NCBI GenBank assembly: GCA_023445705.1 | Contig: JAEXKM010000256.1 | Span: 1 to 9,728, forward strand | DNA: 9,728 nucleotides | Source of the DNA: Pseudomonadota bacterium | Lineage (GTDB): Bacteria > Pseudomonadota > Alphaproteobacteria > Caulobacterales > Caulobacteraceae | Reading direction: 5' to 3' | Shown here: one piece after another, positions 1-6,293 of the stretch | How positions within the stretch are numbered: the first letter of the stretch is position 1 | Layout of the letters: the number at the start of each line of letters is the position of its first letter | Translations under genes and position numbers: made by a program | The notes under the pieces: model-generated | The model's database searches: none | Told to the model about the DNA's origin: nothing | What the model saw: only the letters and a program-made list of their open reading frames with translations

Positions 1-2378
1 ACGTGCCCGGCACACCGGCCATGGCTCTTTCGCAGAAAAGCGATGTGATCTCCGAAGCCCTCGATAACGGCGACGAGGACGACATCGAACATGAAGAGGA
101 CATGGTCGAATCTGTTGGTTCGGAAGATGCACTTGAGGAGCTTCCGACGCCTGCCCGTACCAATCGCCGCCAGTACAACATTCAGGAAGTGATCAAGCGT
201 CGCCAGATTCTTCTGGTGCAGGTGGTCAAGGAAGAGCGCGGCAACAAGGGCGCAGCCCTCACCACCTACCTGTCGCTGGCCGGCCGCTACGGCGTCCTGA
301 TGCCCAACACCGCCCGGGGCGGCGGCATCAGCCGCAAGATCACCGCGGCCACCGACCGCAAGCGCCTGAAGGCCGTGGTCCAGAGCCTAGAGGTGCCGGA
401 AGGCATGGGCCTGATCGTCCGCACGGCCGGCGCCAAGCGCACCAAGGCCGAGATCAAGCGCGACTACGAGTACCTCCTGCGCCTGTGGGAAAACATCCGC
501 GACACCACCCTGCACTCGGTCGCTCCGGCCCTCATCTATGAGGAAGAGGACCTGGTGAAGCGCACCATCCGCGACCTCTACGACAAGGACATCGACGAGG
601 TCTGGGTCGAGGGCGAGGCCGGCTTCAAGGAAGCGCGCGAATTCATGCGCATGCTTATGCCGTCGCAGGCCAAGAAGGTGCAGCCCTATCGCGATCCGGT
701 GCCGCTCTTCGTCAAACACAAGGTCGAAGACCACCTTTCGCAGATCTATTCGCCGGTCGTGCCCCTGCGCTCGGGCGGCTATCTGGTGATCAACCAGACC
801 GAGGCGCTGGTCGCCATCGACGTCAACTCCGGCCGCGCCACCCGTGAGCGGAACATCGAAGCCACGGCGTTGAAGACCAACCTTGAGGCCGCCGAGGAGG
901 CCGCCCGCCAGTTGCGCCTGCGCGATCTGGCCGGTCTGATCGTCATCGACTTCATCGACATGGACGAGCCCAAGAACAACCGGGCCGTCGAGAAGAAGCT
1001 GAAGGACGCCCTGAAGGACGACCGCGCCCGCGTGCAGATGGGCAAGATTTCGACCTTCGGCCTGATGGAAATCAGCCGCCAGCGCCGCCGCTCCGGCGTG
1101 CTGGAAGGCACGACCCATGTCTGCGAACACTGCGCCGGCACCGGCCGCGTGCGTTCGGTCGAATCCAGCGCCCTTTCGGCGCTGCGCGCGGTGGAAATCG
1201 AAGCCCTGAAGGGCGGCGGCGAAGCCACCCTGAAGGTTCCGCGCGCTGTCGGCCTCTACATCCTCAATGAAAAGCGCAATCACCTCGCGCGTCTTCACGA
1301 GAGCCTGGGCCTCTTCATCACTATCGCGATCGATGACGCCCTGGCGCACGCCGACCACGAGATCGAACGCACCGCCAGCGAGACCCGGCCCGAGCACGTC
1401 GCCCTCATCCACCACACGCCAGTCCAGCCCTACCAGCCGGTCGACGACGACTTTGACGACGTCTTCGAGGATGAAGAGGAAGAAGACGAAGACGAGTTGG
1501 CGATCGAGCGCGAAGAAACCGACGACGACCAGGCCGAGCAGCGCCTCCAGGATCACGAGGACGAAGGCGACGAACGCGGTGGTCGCCGTGGCCGCCGTCG
1601 CCGCCGCCGGGGCCGTCGCGACGGTGATGAGCCGCGCGACAACGCCGAACGTCCGGCCGCCGCCGCGCGCGAAGACCGTGACATGGACGATGGCGGACGC
1701 CGCCGCCGCCGGGGCCGCCGCGGCGGACGCCGGATGCGTGACGACGGACGTCCGGCCGACATGTTCGCCTGGACTCGCCCGTGGGTCCCCTATGGCGACG
1801 ATCCCTTCGTCTGGCATGACCCGGCGGAGGACTTCCCGGCCCCTCGCGCCCCTGCGCCGGCCAACGACACCCAGCCGGAAGCCCCGGTTGCGGCCGTCGC
1901 CGAGGCCGCCGCGCCTGCGCCGAGCGTGAGCGACGACCAGCCGCACGTCGAACTCGACGTCTGGGTCGAGCTGCCGGCCATCGAGGAAAAGCCCAAGAAG
2001 TCGCGCTCGCGCCGAGGCCGCAAGGCGGTCGAAGCCGCACCGGTCGAAGCCGTCGAAGCCGAGGTCGAAGCTGCGCCAGTCGCCGCGCCCGAGCCCGAAC
2101 CCGAAGCGGTGGCGGTCGAATCTGCGCCTGAACCTGCTCCCGAAGCGCCTCCGGCCAAGAAGCCTCGCGCTCGCCGCGCCAAGGCGGCGGCCAAGGCCGA
2201 GCCGGTCGTAGAGGTCGCGCCTGAGCCCGCGCCGGAGCCGGCTGCGGCCCCGGAGCCGGAACCCGTTCCGGAACCGGTCGTCGCTACGGTCGAGCCTCCG
2301 GCCAAGCCGCAGCCCGATCCCAACGAGATCGGCGGCCCGCCGCCCGCCCCCAAGCGTGGCTGGTGGCGTCGCGGCTAA
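1..2378 (+). CDS. rne: Ribonuclease E, 5'-truncated by window edge
   Basis: Endoribonuclease of mRNA decay and rRNA/tRNA processing, and scaffold of the RNA degradosome. The frame is open from base 3 to a TAA at 2376-2378 (791 codons visible). The real start lies upstream, because the sequence begins inside the S1 domain; the GTG at base 3 is not a start. Residue numbers are for the visible fragment. Residues 21-48 form an acidic insertion, followed by the rest of S1 (57-112, with the ERGNKGAALTT block), the 5'-sensor residues R140/T141 in IVRTAG, and the catalytic aspartates D273 (AIDVNSGRA) and D316 (IVIDFIDM), whose 43-residue spacing equals that of E. coli D303/D346. The zinc-link cysteines are C374/C377 (CEHC). 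From about residue 480 the protein becomes low-complexity: an acidic run, arginine-rich blocks (526-540 and about 563-575), an aromatic segment (587-611), Glu/Pro/Ala repeats, and a terminal GWWRRG. In Caulobacter the GWW tail binds PNPase. Identity is very secure. Confidence 0.97.
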   Translation, partial: VPGTPAMALSQKSDVISEALDNGDEDDIEHEEDMVESVGSEDALEELPTPARTNRRQYNIQEVIKRRQILLVQVVKEERGNKGAALTTYLSLAGRYGVLMPNTARGGGISRKITAATDRKRLKAVVQSLEVPEGMGLIVRTAGAKRTKAEIKRDYEYLLRLWENIRDTTLHSVAPALIYEEEDLVKRTIRDLYDKDIDEVWVEGEAGFKEAREFMRMLMPSQAKKVQPYRDPVPLFVKHKVEDHLSQIYSPVVPLRSGGYLVINQTEALVAIDVNSGRATRERNIEATALKTNLEAAEEAARQLRLRDLAGLIVIDFIDMDEPKNNRAVEKKLKDALKDDRARVQMGKISTFGLMEISRQRRRSGVLEGTTHVCEHCAGTGRVRSVESSALSALRAVEIEALKGGGEATLKVPRAVGLYILNEKRNHLARLHESLGLFITIAIDDALAHADHEIERTASETRPEHVALIHHTPVQPYQPVDDDFDDVFEDEEEEDEDELAIEREETDDDQAEQRLQDHEDEGDERGGRRGRRRRRRGRRDGDEPRDNAERPAAAAREDRDMDDGGRRRRRGRRGGRRMRDDGRPADMFAWTRPWVPYGDDPFVWHDPAEDFPAPRAPAPANDTQPEAPVAAVAEAAAPAPSVSDDQPHVELDVWVELPAIEEKPKKSRSRRGRKAVEAAPVEAVEAEVEAAPVAAPEPEPEAVAVESAPEPAPEAPPAKKPRARRAKAAAKAEPVVEVAPEPAPEPAAAPEPEPVPEPVVATVEPPAKPQPDPNEIGGPPPAPKRGWWRRG
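1578..2378 (+). other. Disordered degradosome-scaffold tail of RNase E
   Basis: This part of rne encodes an arginine-rich and Glu/Pro/Ala-rich tail with no predicted fold. Two near-repeats encode Gly-Arg-rich patches (about 1578-1620 and 1690-1735); such patches usually bind RNA. Bases 2030-2340 hold imperfect Pro-Glu-Pro and Ala-Pro repeats, interspersed with Lys/Arg patches (KKSRSRRGRK and AKKPRARRAKAAAK). The last six codons give GWWRRG, which matches the PNPase-binding tail described for Caulobacter RNase E. The strong codon-position GC bias here also produces long spurious open frames on the minus strand. Confidence 0.8.
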
Positions 2379-2392
2379 TCGCAGCAAGGTAT

Positions 2393-2418
2393 GGAAGCCG
2401 GCCTCCGGGCCGGTTTCC
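2393..2418 (+). terminator. Hairpin after rne, terminator-like without U-tract
   Basis: Two 11-base arms (2393-2403 and 2408-2418) pair perfectly except for one G-T wobble, around a four-base TCCG loop, starting 15 bases after the rne stop codon. No run of T follows, so it may be a weak or Rho-assisted terminator, or a 3'-end stabilising hairpin. Position and stem strength are directly visible; the terminator role is inference. Confidence 0.55.
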
Positions 2419-2444
2419 AGCCGAGCTGAAGCGCGCTAGGCTCC
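2414..2444 (+). promoter_or_regulatory. Candidate promoter of the M48 peptidase gene
   Basis: A -35-like TTTCCA (2414-2419) lies 17 bases before TAGGCT (2437-2442), within the 10-base word GCTAGGCTCC (2435-2444). The same word occurs at 4738-4747 in front of the FAD oxidoreductase gene at a similar distance from its start codon. The word resembles the GCTA-type -10 element of Caulobacter housekeeping promoters. The -35 overlaps the 3' arm of the preceding hairpin. Only sequence similarity supports it. Confidence 0.35.
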
Positions 2445-2483
2445 CGTCCTGAGGCTTCGAGGGGGCGCTTGGAGTTGTTCGGC

Positions 2484-3887
2484 ATGGTCTCCCCTGCCCG
2501 TTCACTGTCGAAAACCGCTCTGGCGGCCGTGACCGTCTTGAGCCTGACTCTCCAGGCCGCGCCGGTTCGAGCTGAAGAGGGGCTGAGCCTCATCCGCGAC
2601 ACCGAGATCGAGGAGATCCTGCGCAAGGATTCCGAGCCGATCTTCAAGGCCGCGGGCGTCGACGCGAAGTCGATCAACATTCTCCTGATCGGATCGAAGG
2701 ACCTCAACGCCTTCGCCGCGCCCGGAACCATGGGCGTGTTCACCGGCCTGATCCTGGAATCGGAGAATCCCAACCAACTACAAGGCGTCATCGCCCACGA
2801 AGTCGGCCACTTGGCGGCTGGCCACTCGGCTCGGTCGGGCGACATGCAGGCCGCCGGCATGAAGCCGTTCCTGCTGACCATGGGCCTGGGCGTCCTCGCC
2901 GCCCTGGCCGGCTCGGGCGAAGGCGCCGCAGGCCTGATCGGCAGCGCCAGCTACTTCGGCACCATCGGCGCCATGGGCTACAGCCGTGAACAGGAAAGCC
3001 GCGCCGACCAGGCCGGAGCGATGCTGCTGGAGCGCGCCGGCCTGTCTGGCGAAGGCCTCGTCGAGTTCTTCGACAACTTCCGCTACCAGGAGGTCTTCTC
3101 CGAAGCTCGGCGCTACGCCTATTTCCGCTCCCACCCGCTCTCGTCGTCGCGGATCGAGGCGCTGCGCCATCGGGTCGAGCAGAATGCGCACTTCAAGACC
3201 CAGGACACGCCCGAGGCGCTGGCCGAGCATCAGATCATGAAGGCCAAGCTCGACGGCTTCATCAATCCGACCATCGCGATCACCAAGTACGAGGAAAAGG
3301 ACACCTCGTACCCAGCTCGATACGCCCGCGCGATCGCCTACTATCAGATGAAGCAGCCCGATCAGTCTCTTAAGCTGATCGACGCCCTGCTCGCCGAGCA
3401 GCCGGAGAACCCCTACCTCTGGGAGCTCAAAGGCCAGGTCTTGTTCGAGTTCGGCCGCGCCGAGGAGGCCGAGGAGCCGCAGCGCAAATCGGTGGCGCTG
3501 AAACCGGATGCGCCCCTGCTGCGGATCAACCTCGGCCAGACTCTGATCGCCCTGAACGACGACAAGAAGGTCGAGGAAGGCGTTGGAGAGCTCAAGCGGG
3601 CTCTCAGCCAGGAGCACGACAACGCCACGGCCTGGCGCATCCTCGCCCAGGCCTACGACAAGCAAGGCAAGGACGGCCTCGCACGCCTGGCGACCGGCGA
3701 ATATTTCTTCTCCGTCGGGGACCCGACACAGGCGCGTGTCTTTGCGATGCGGGCCCGGGAGAAGCTGGAAAAAGATACGCCTGAGTGGCGGCGCGCCACC
3801 GACATCGTCCTGACCTCAAACCCCAGTCGCGACGACCTCAAGGAACTCGCATCCGAAGGCGCGATTGTCCGCCGTACGTCGCGCTAA
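2484..3887 (+). CDS. Periplasmic M48 metallopeptidase with TPR repeats (BepA-like)
   Basis: Zinc metallopeptidase of 467 residues, likely exported, resembling BepA/YfgC, which degrades misassembled outer-membrane proteins. The ATG at 2484 is preferred over a TTG at 2469, because GGAG at 2471-2474 sits 9 bases upstream and the protein then starts with a standard signal peptide (R6, K10, hydrophobic 12-26, probable cleavage after A30 in VRA). Zinc ligands are H105 and H109 in HEVGH and E171 in ESRAD. A hydrophobic glycine/alanine-rich stretch lies between them at about 128-160. H217-P218 is the conserved M48 HP motif; its spacing from E171 (46) is close to that of the regulatory His246 from Glu201 in BepA (45). 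TPR-like helices fill about 275-440 (for example the NPYLWELKGQVLFEFGRAEEA type repeat, shown here by W-L-G-Y/F-A spacing). It is followed after 43 bases by a DsbA-like lipoprotein gene. Family call is secure; the exact orthology to BepA is not proven. Confidence 0.92.
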   Translation: MVSPARSLSKTALAAVTVLSLTLQAAPVRAEEGLSLIRDTEIEEILRKDSEPIFKAAGVDAKSINILLIGSKDLNAFAAPGTMGVFTGLILESENPNQLQGVIAHEVGHLAAGHSARSGDMQAAGMKPFLLTMGLGVLAALAGSGEGAAGLIGSASYFGTIGAMGYSREQESRADQAGAMLLERAGLSGEGLVEFFDNFRYQEVFSEARRYAYFRSHPLSSSRIEALRHRVEQNAHFKTQDTPEALAEHQIMKAKLDGFINPTIAITKYEEKDTSYPARYARAIAYYQMKQPDQSLKLIDALLAEQPENPYLWELKGQVLFEFGRAEEAEEPQRKSVALKPDAPLLRINLGQTLIALNDDKKVEEGVGELKRALSQEHDNATAWRILAQAYDKQGKDGLARLATGEYFFSVGDPTQARVFAMRAREKLEKDTPEWRRATDIVLTSNPSRDDLKELASEGAIVRRTSR

Positions 3888-3892
3888 CCCCC

Positions 3893-3921
3893 TTCGCAAA
3901 GCACCGCTTCGGACCTATTTG
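3893..3921 (+). promoter_or_regulatory. Possible promoter giving a near-leaderless transcript
   Basis: TTCGCA (3893-3898) is followed after 17 bases by TATTTG (3916-3921), only 6-9 bases before the candidate ATG codons at 3928 and 3931. If active, transcription would begin at or next to the start codon. This would fit the absence of any Shine-Dalgarno sequence in front of this gene. The match is weak, and co-transcription with the peptidase gene is an equal alternative. Confidence 0.2.
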
Positions 3922-3930
3922 CTCCACATG

Positions 3931-4683
3931 ATGAAGATTTCCCGCGCCGCCCTCGTGGCCGGCGTCGCCCTCGCCCTTCCCCTGGCCGCCTGCGGAAAGA
4001 AGCAGGAAGACGACTTCGGACAGAAGGTTCGCGCCTACCTGCTCGCACACCCCGAAGTAATCGAAGAAGCCGTGGTCAAGCTGCAGGAGAACAAGCAGGC
4101 CGCAGCTGCGGAAGGCGCCAAGGCCGCCCTGGCCAAGCATCGCCAACAGCTCGAGCGTGATCCTCGCGACTTCGTCGCCAATCCCGACGGCAAGTACACG
4201 GTCGTGGAGTTCTTCGACTACCGCTGCGGCTACTGCAAGGTGAGCGCTCCGGAGGTCCTCAAGCTGATCCGCGAGAATCCGGACGTCCGGTTCGTGTTCA
4301 AGGAGTTCCCGATCTTCGGCGCCGAGAGCAACCTGGCGGCCGAGGTCGCCCTGTCGCCGGCCGGCATGCCCAAGAACCTGGCGCTGTTCGAGCGCTTCAT
4401 GGCCGAGAAGGCGCTCGACGAGGCCGCCATCGACCGCCATCTGCGCGCCGTGGGCGTCGACCCCGCCGCCGCCCGGGCGGGCGGTTCGTCGGCCGAGGTC
4501 AAGCAACACATCGCCGACACCCGCGCCCTGGCGATGACCTTGGGCATCGAGGGCACGCCGGCCTTCATCGTGGGCGACCATATGATCCCGGGCGCCGACA
4601 TGGCCGCGCTCAAAGCCGCCATCGCCGAACTCAAGACTGGCAAGCTGAAGACCCCGGGCTCCCCGCAACTCGACAAAGGTTGA
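3931..4683 (+). CDS. DsbA/ScsC-like thiol-disulfide oxidoreductase lipoprotein
   Basis: Thioredoxin-fold protein of 250 residues that would form, break or shuffle disulfides in the periplasm. Tandem ATG codons at 3928 and 3931 are both possible; the second is used for numbering. A TTG at 3865 in the same frame would place 22 extra residues before the signal peptide and is unlikely. The N-terminus has K2, R5, a hydrophobic core and a lipobox LAAC with C21, so it is a probable lipoprotein; the following Gly22 is not an inner-membrane retention Asp. Residues 27-80 are helical and charged, like the N-terminal domain of ScsC proteins, which mediates oligomerisation in the known case. The catalytic motif is C99-G-Y-C102 in FDYRCGYCK, and the cis-proline is P210 in EGTPAF. 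No good Shine-Dalgarno is visible. It sits 43 bases after the M48 peptidase gene. Oxidase versus isomerase role cannot be told from sequence. Confidence 0.9.
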   Translation: MKISRAALVAGVALALPLAACGKKQEDDFGQKVRAYLLAHPEVIEEAVVKLQENKQAAAAEGAKAALAKHRQQLERDPRDFVANPDGKYTVVEFFDYRCGYCKVSAPEVLKLIRENPDVRFVFKEFPIFGAESNLAAEVALSPAGMPKNLALFERFMAEKALDEAAIDRHLRAVGVDPAAARAGGSSAEVKQHIADTRALAMTLGIEGTPAFIVGDHMIPGADMAALKAAIAELKTGKLKTPGSPQLDKG

Positions 4684-4686
4684 TCT

Positions 4687-4705
4687 GGGCAGGCCCAGCC
4701 TGCCC
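4687..4705 (+). terminator. Hairpin after the DsbA-like gene
   Basis: A perfect 7-base GC-rich stem (4687-4693 with 4699-4705) with a five-base loop starts 3 bases after the stop codon. A short T-run (TTTT, 4717-4720) lies 12 bases downstream, too far for a classical intrinsic terminator. It probably ends or stabilises the M48/DsbA-like transcript. Confidence 0.5.
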
Positions 4706-4716
4706 CCAAGTCAGTC

Positions 4717-4747
4717 TTTTCGCCGTCGAACGACGCAGCTAGGCTCC
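4717..4747 (+). promoter_or_regulatory. Candidate promoter of the FAD oxidoreductase gene
   Basis: TTTTCG (4717-4722) and TAGGCT (4740-4745) are 17 bases apart; the second is part of GCTAGGCTCC (4738-4747), identical to the word at 2435-2444. The predicted start of transcription, near 4752, would leave about 40 bases of leader. The location after a hairpin and before a gene with no upstream partner supports a promoter. Confidence 0.35.
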
Positions 4748-4793
4748 TGAGCGAGTGCTTTGAGAGTCTGCTGTCCATTCACGGCGAGCCGGC

Positions 4794-6284
4794 ATGCACG
4801 AACGGGTGTTGATCATCGGGGCCGGGATCGCCGGTCTTTGCACGGCGCTGGCGCTTGCTCCCACGGGGCGGGATATCGTCATGCTCGAGCGCGACCCGCC
4901 GCCGCCTGGCGGCGACGCTGATAACGCGTTTGAGGAATGGACACGGCGCGGCGTTGGCCATCTGCGCCACAGCCACGCCTTTCTGGCGCGCCTGCGGACC
5001 ATCATCAAGTCCGAGCATCCCGAGCTTCATGCCGACCTGCTCCACGCCGGCTGCCGGGAACTCGGTTTCGACCGCATGCTCACGGACCTGCATCGCGAAG
5101 TCTATCGGCCCCACCCCGGCGACAGCGAGTTCGTCGTCCTCACCAGCCGGCGCACGACCCTCGAACTGGTCATCCGGCGCTATGTCGAACGCCACCCTAA
5201 TGTACGGATCGACTCGGAGACGTTCGTTCGCAAGCTGCTGACCCAGCAGGATCCGCAGGGACTGCGAGTGCTGGGCGTCTCGGTGGTCGACGCCGAGGGC
5301 GCGCGAGACATCATCGGCGACGTGATCATCGACGCTGGCGGCCGCACTTCGTCGGGCATCGAGCAACTCATCGAAGAAGGCGCTCCGATCCAGGAGGAGA
5401 GCGAAAGCGCCGGCATCCTCTATTTCACGCGGCACTTTCGGCTACAGCCCGGCGTTGACGAGCCACCTCGCACGAAGGCCGGTGGGACCGGCGATCTCGG
5501 CTTCCTCAAGTTCGGCGTCTTCCCAGCCGATAACGGGCGGTTCTCCATCACCCTGTGCGTGCCCGAGCCGGAGCTTGAACTGCGCAAGGCGATCGTGCGT
5601 CCGGAGGTCTTTGACGCGATCTGCGCACGCCTCCCCGGCCTCGCGCCCTGGGTCGCACCCGAGGTGTCGGAGGGCGTCAGCCGTGTCTTCGGAATGGGGG
5701 AGCTTCATAGCCGTTGGCGGGAGGTCGCCTCGGACGATGCGCCAGCCGTCCTCGGCTACTTCCCGGTCGGCGACTGTTTGGTGCGCACCAATCCGCTTTA
5801 TGGCCGCGGCTGCTCGTTCGCGGCCGTCACCGCCTATGCGCTGCGCGACGTGCTGGTGTCTTCCACCGACCCGGCCGAGCGCATCACCACCTTCCAGGCG
5901 CGGATCACTGACGAACTGCACCCCTACTACCTGAACATGCGCGATCAGGATCGGGCGGCGGTGCGCCGCGCCCGCCAGCAGTTGACCCCAGGCTTTCGGC
6001 CCAGTCTGAAGAGCCGGGTCATGAAAAGCTTCCTGGAGGACGGCGTGAACATCGCTGTCCGTTCCGATCCAGACCTGCTGCGGGAAGCGTTGCGCGGCTT
6101 CCACATGCTGGAACACCCATCGGCCTGGCTGAAGCGCCCGGACAATCTCGCCAAGGTCCTGCGCTATTGGGCGACCCGACGCGAATACAAGGCCGACGCC
6201 TATCCGCCCAAGCCTGGCCCATCCCGGATCGAGATGTTCCAGGCCTTGGGCATTCCAGCGGACGCCGACCTCATTCGCGCCTAG
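4794..6284 (+). CDS. FAD-dependent monooxygenase-like oxidoreductase
   Basis: Flavoprotein of 496 residues with the fold of group A aromatic hydroxylases and squalene-epoxidase-like monooxygenases; the substrate is unknown. The ATG at 4794 starts directly at the Rossmann strand and has a weak GGCGAG 5 bases upstream. The dinucleotide-binding motif is G9-A-G11-I-A-G14, with E32 closing the second strand for the FAD ribose. The RRGVGHLRHSHAFLAR segment (51-66) matches the conserved R..V.Q.RH.H.LL block of this family. D180 in IIDAGGRTS is the DG-type motif, and D327 in PVGDC plus N333-P-L-Y-G-R-G339 is the second FAD-binding motif. The last 150 residues are helical. There is no signal peptide. 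It is not ThiO: the length and motifs differ from glycine oxidase, so its closeness to thiS-thiG is probably incidental. It stands alone on its strand and converges on the SDR gene with 9 bases between stops. Confidence 0.85.
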   Translation: MHERVLIIGAGIAGLCTALALAPTGRDIVMLERDPPPPGGDADNAFEEWTRRGVGHLRHSHAFLARLRTIIKSEHPELHADLLHAGCRELGFDRMLTDLHREVYRPHPGDSEFVVLTSRRTTLELVIRRYVERHPNVRIDSETFVRKLLTQQDPQGLRVLGVSVVDAEGARDIIGDVIIDAGGRTSSGIEQLIEEGAPIQEESESAGILYFTRHFRLQPGVDEPPRTKAGGTGDLGFLKFGVFPADNGRFSITLCVPEPELELRKAIVRPEVFDAICARLPGLAPWVAPEVSEGVSRVFGMGELHSRWREVASDDAPAVLGYFPVGDCLVRTNPLYGRGCSFAAVTAYALRDVLVSSTDPAERITTFQARITDELHPYYLNMRDQDRAAVRRARQQLTPGFRPSLKSRVMKSFLEDGVNIAVRSDPDLLREALRGFHMLEHPSAWLKRPDNLAKVLRYWATRREYKADAYPPKPGPSRIEMFQALGIPADADLIRA

Positions 6285-6293
6285 CCTGCCGCC

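Noticed and set aside
2030..2340. A DNA-level tandem repeat or mobile element in the GC-rich repeats
   Set aside because: The repetition is imperfect and in codon register (Glu-Pro and Ala-Pro), consistent with a low-complexity protein tail.
387..2387. A 666-codon open frame on the minus strand opposite rne
   Set aside because: It is antisense to clearly conserved RNase E sequence, has repetitive Arg/Gly/Leu composition and no recognisable domain. High third-position GC explains it.
3838..4668. A 276-codon minus-strand frame opposite the DsbA-like gene
   Set aside because: Shadow of a gene with a clear lipobox, CXXC and cis-Pro motif on the plus strand.
4794..6284. The FAD enzyme as ThiO (glycine oxidase) because of the nearby thiS-thiG
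   Set aside because: It is about 130 residues too long, has the RH.H and NP.YG motifs of group A monooxygenases, and lies on the opposite strand after the SDR.
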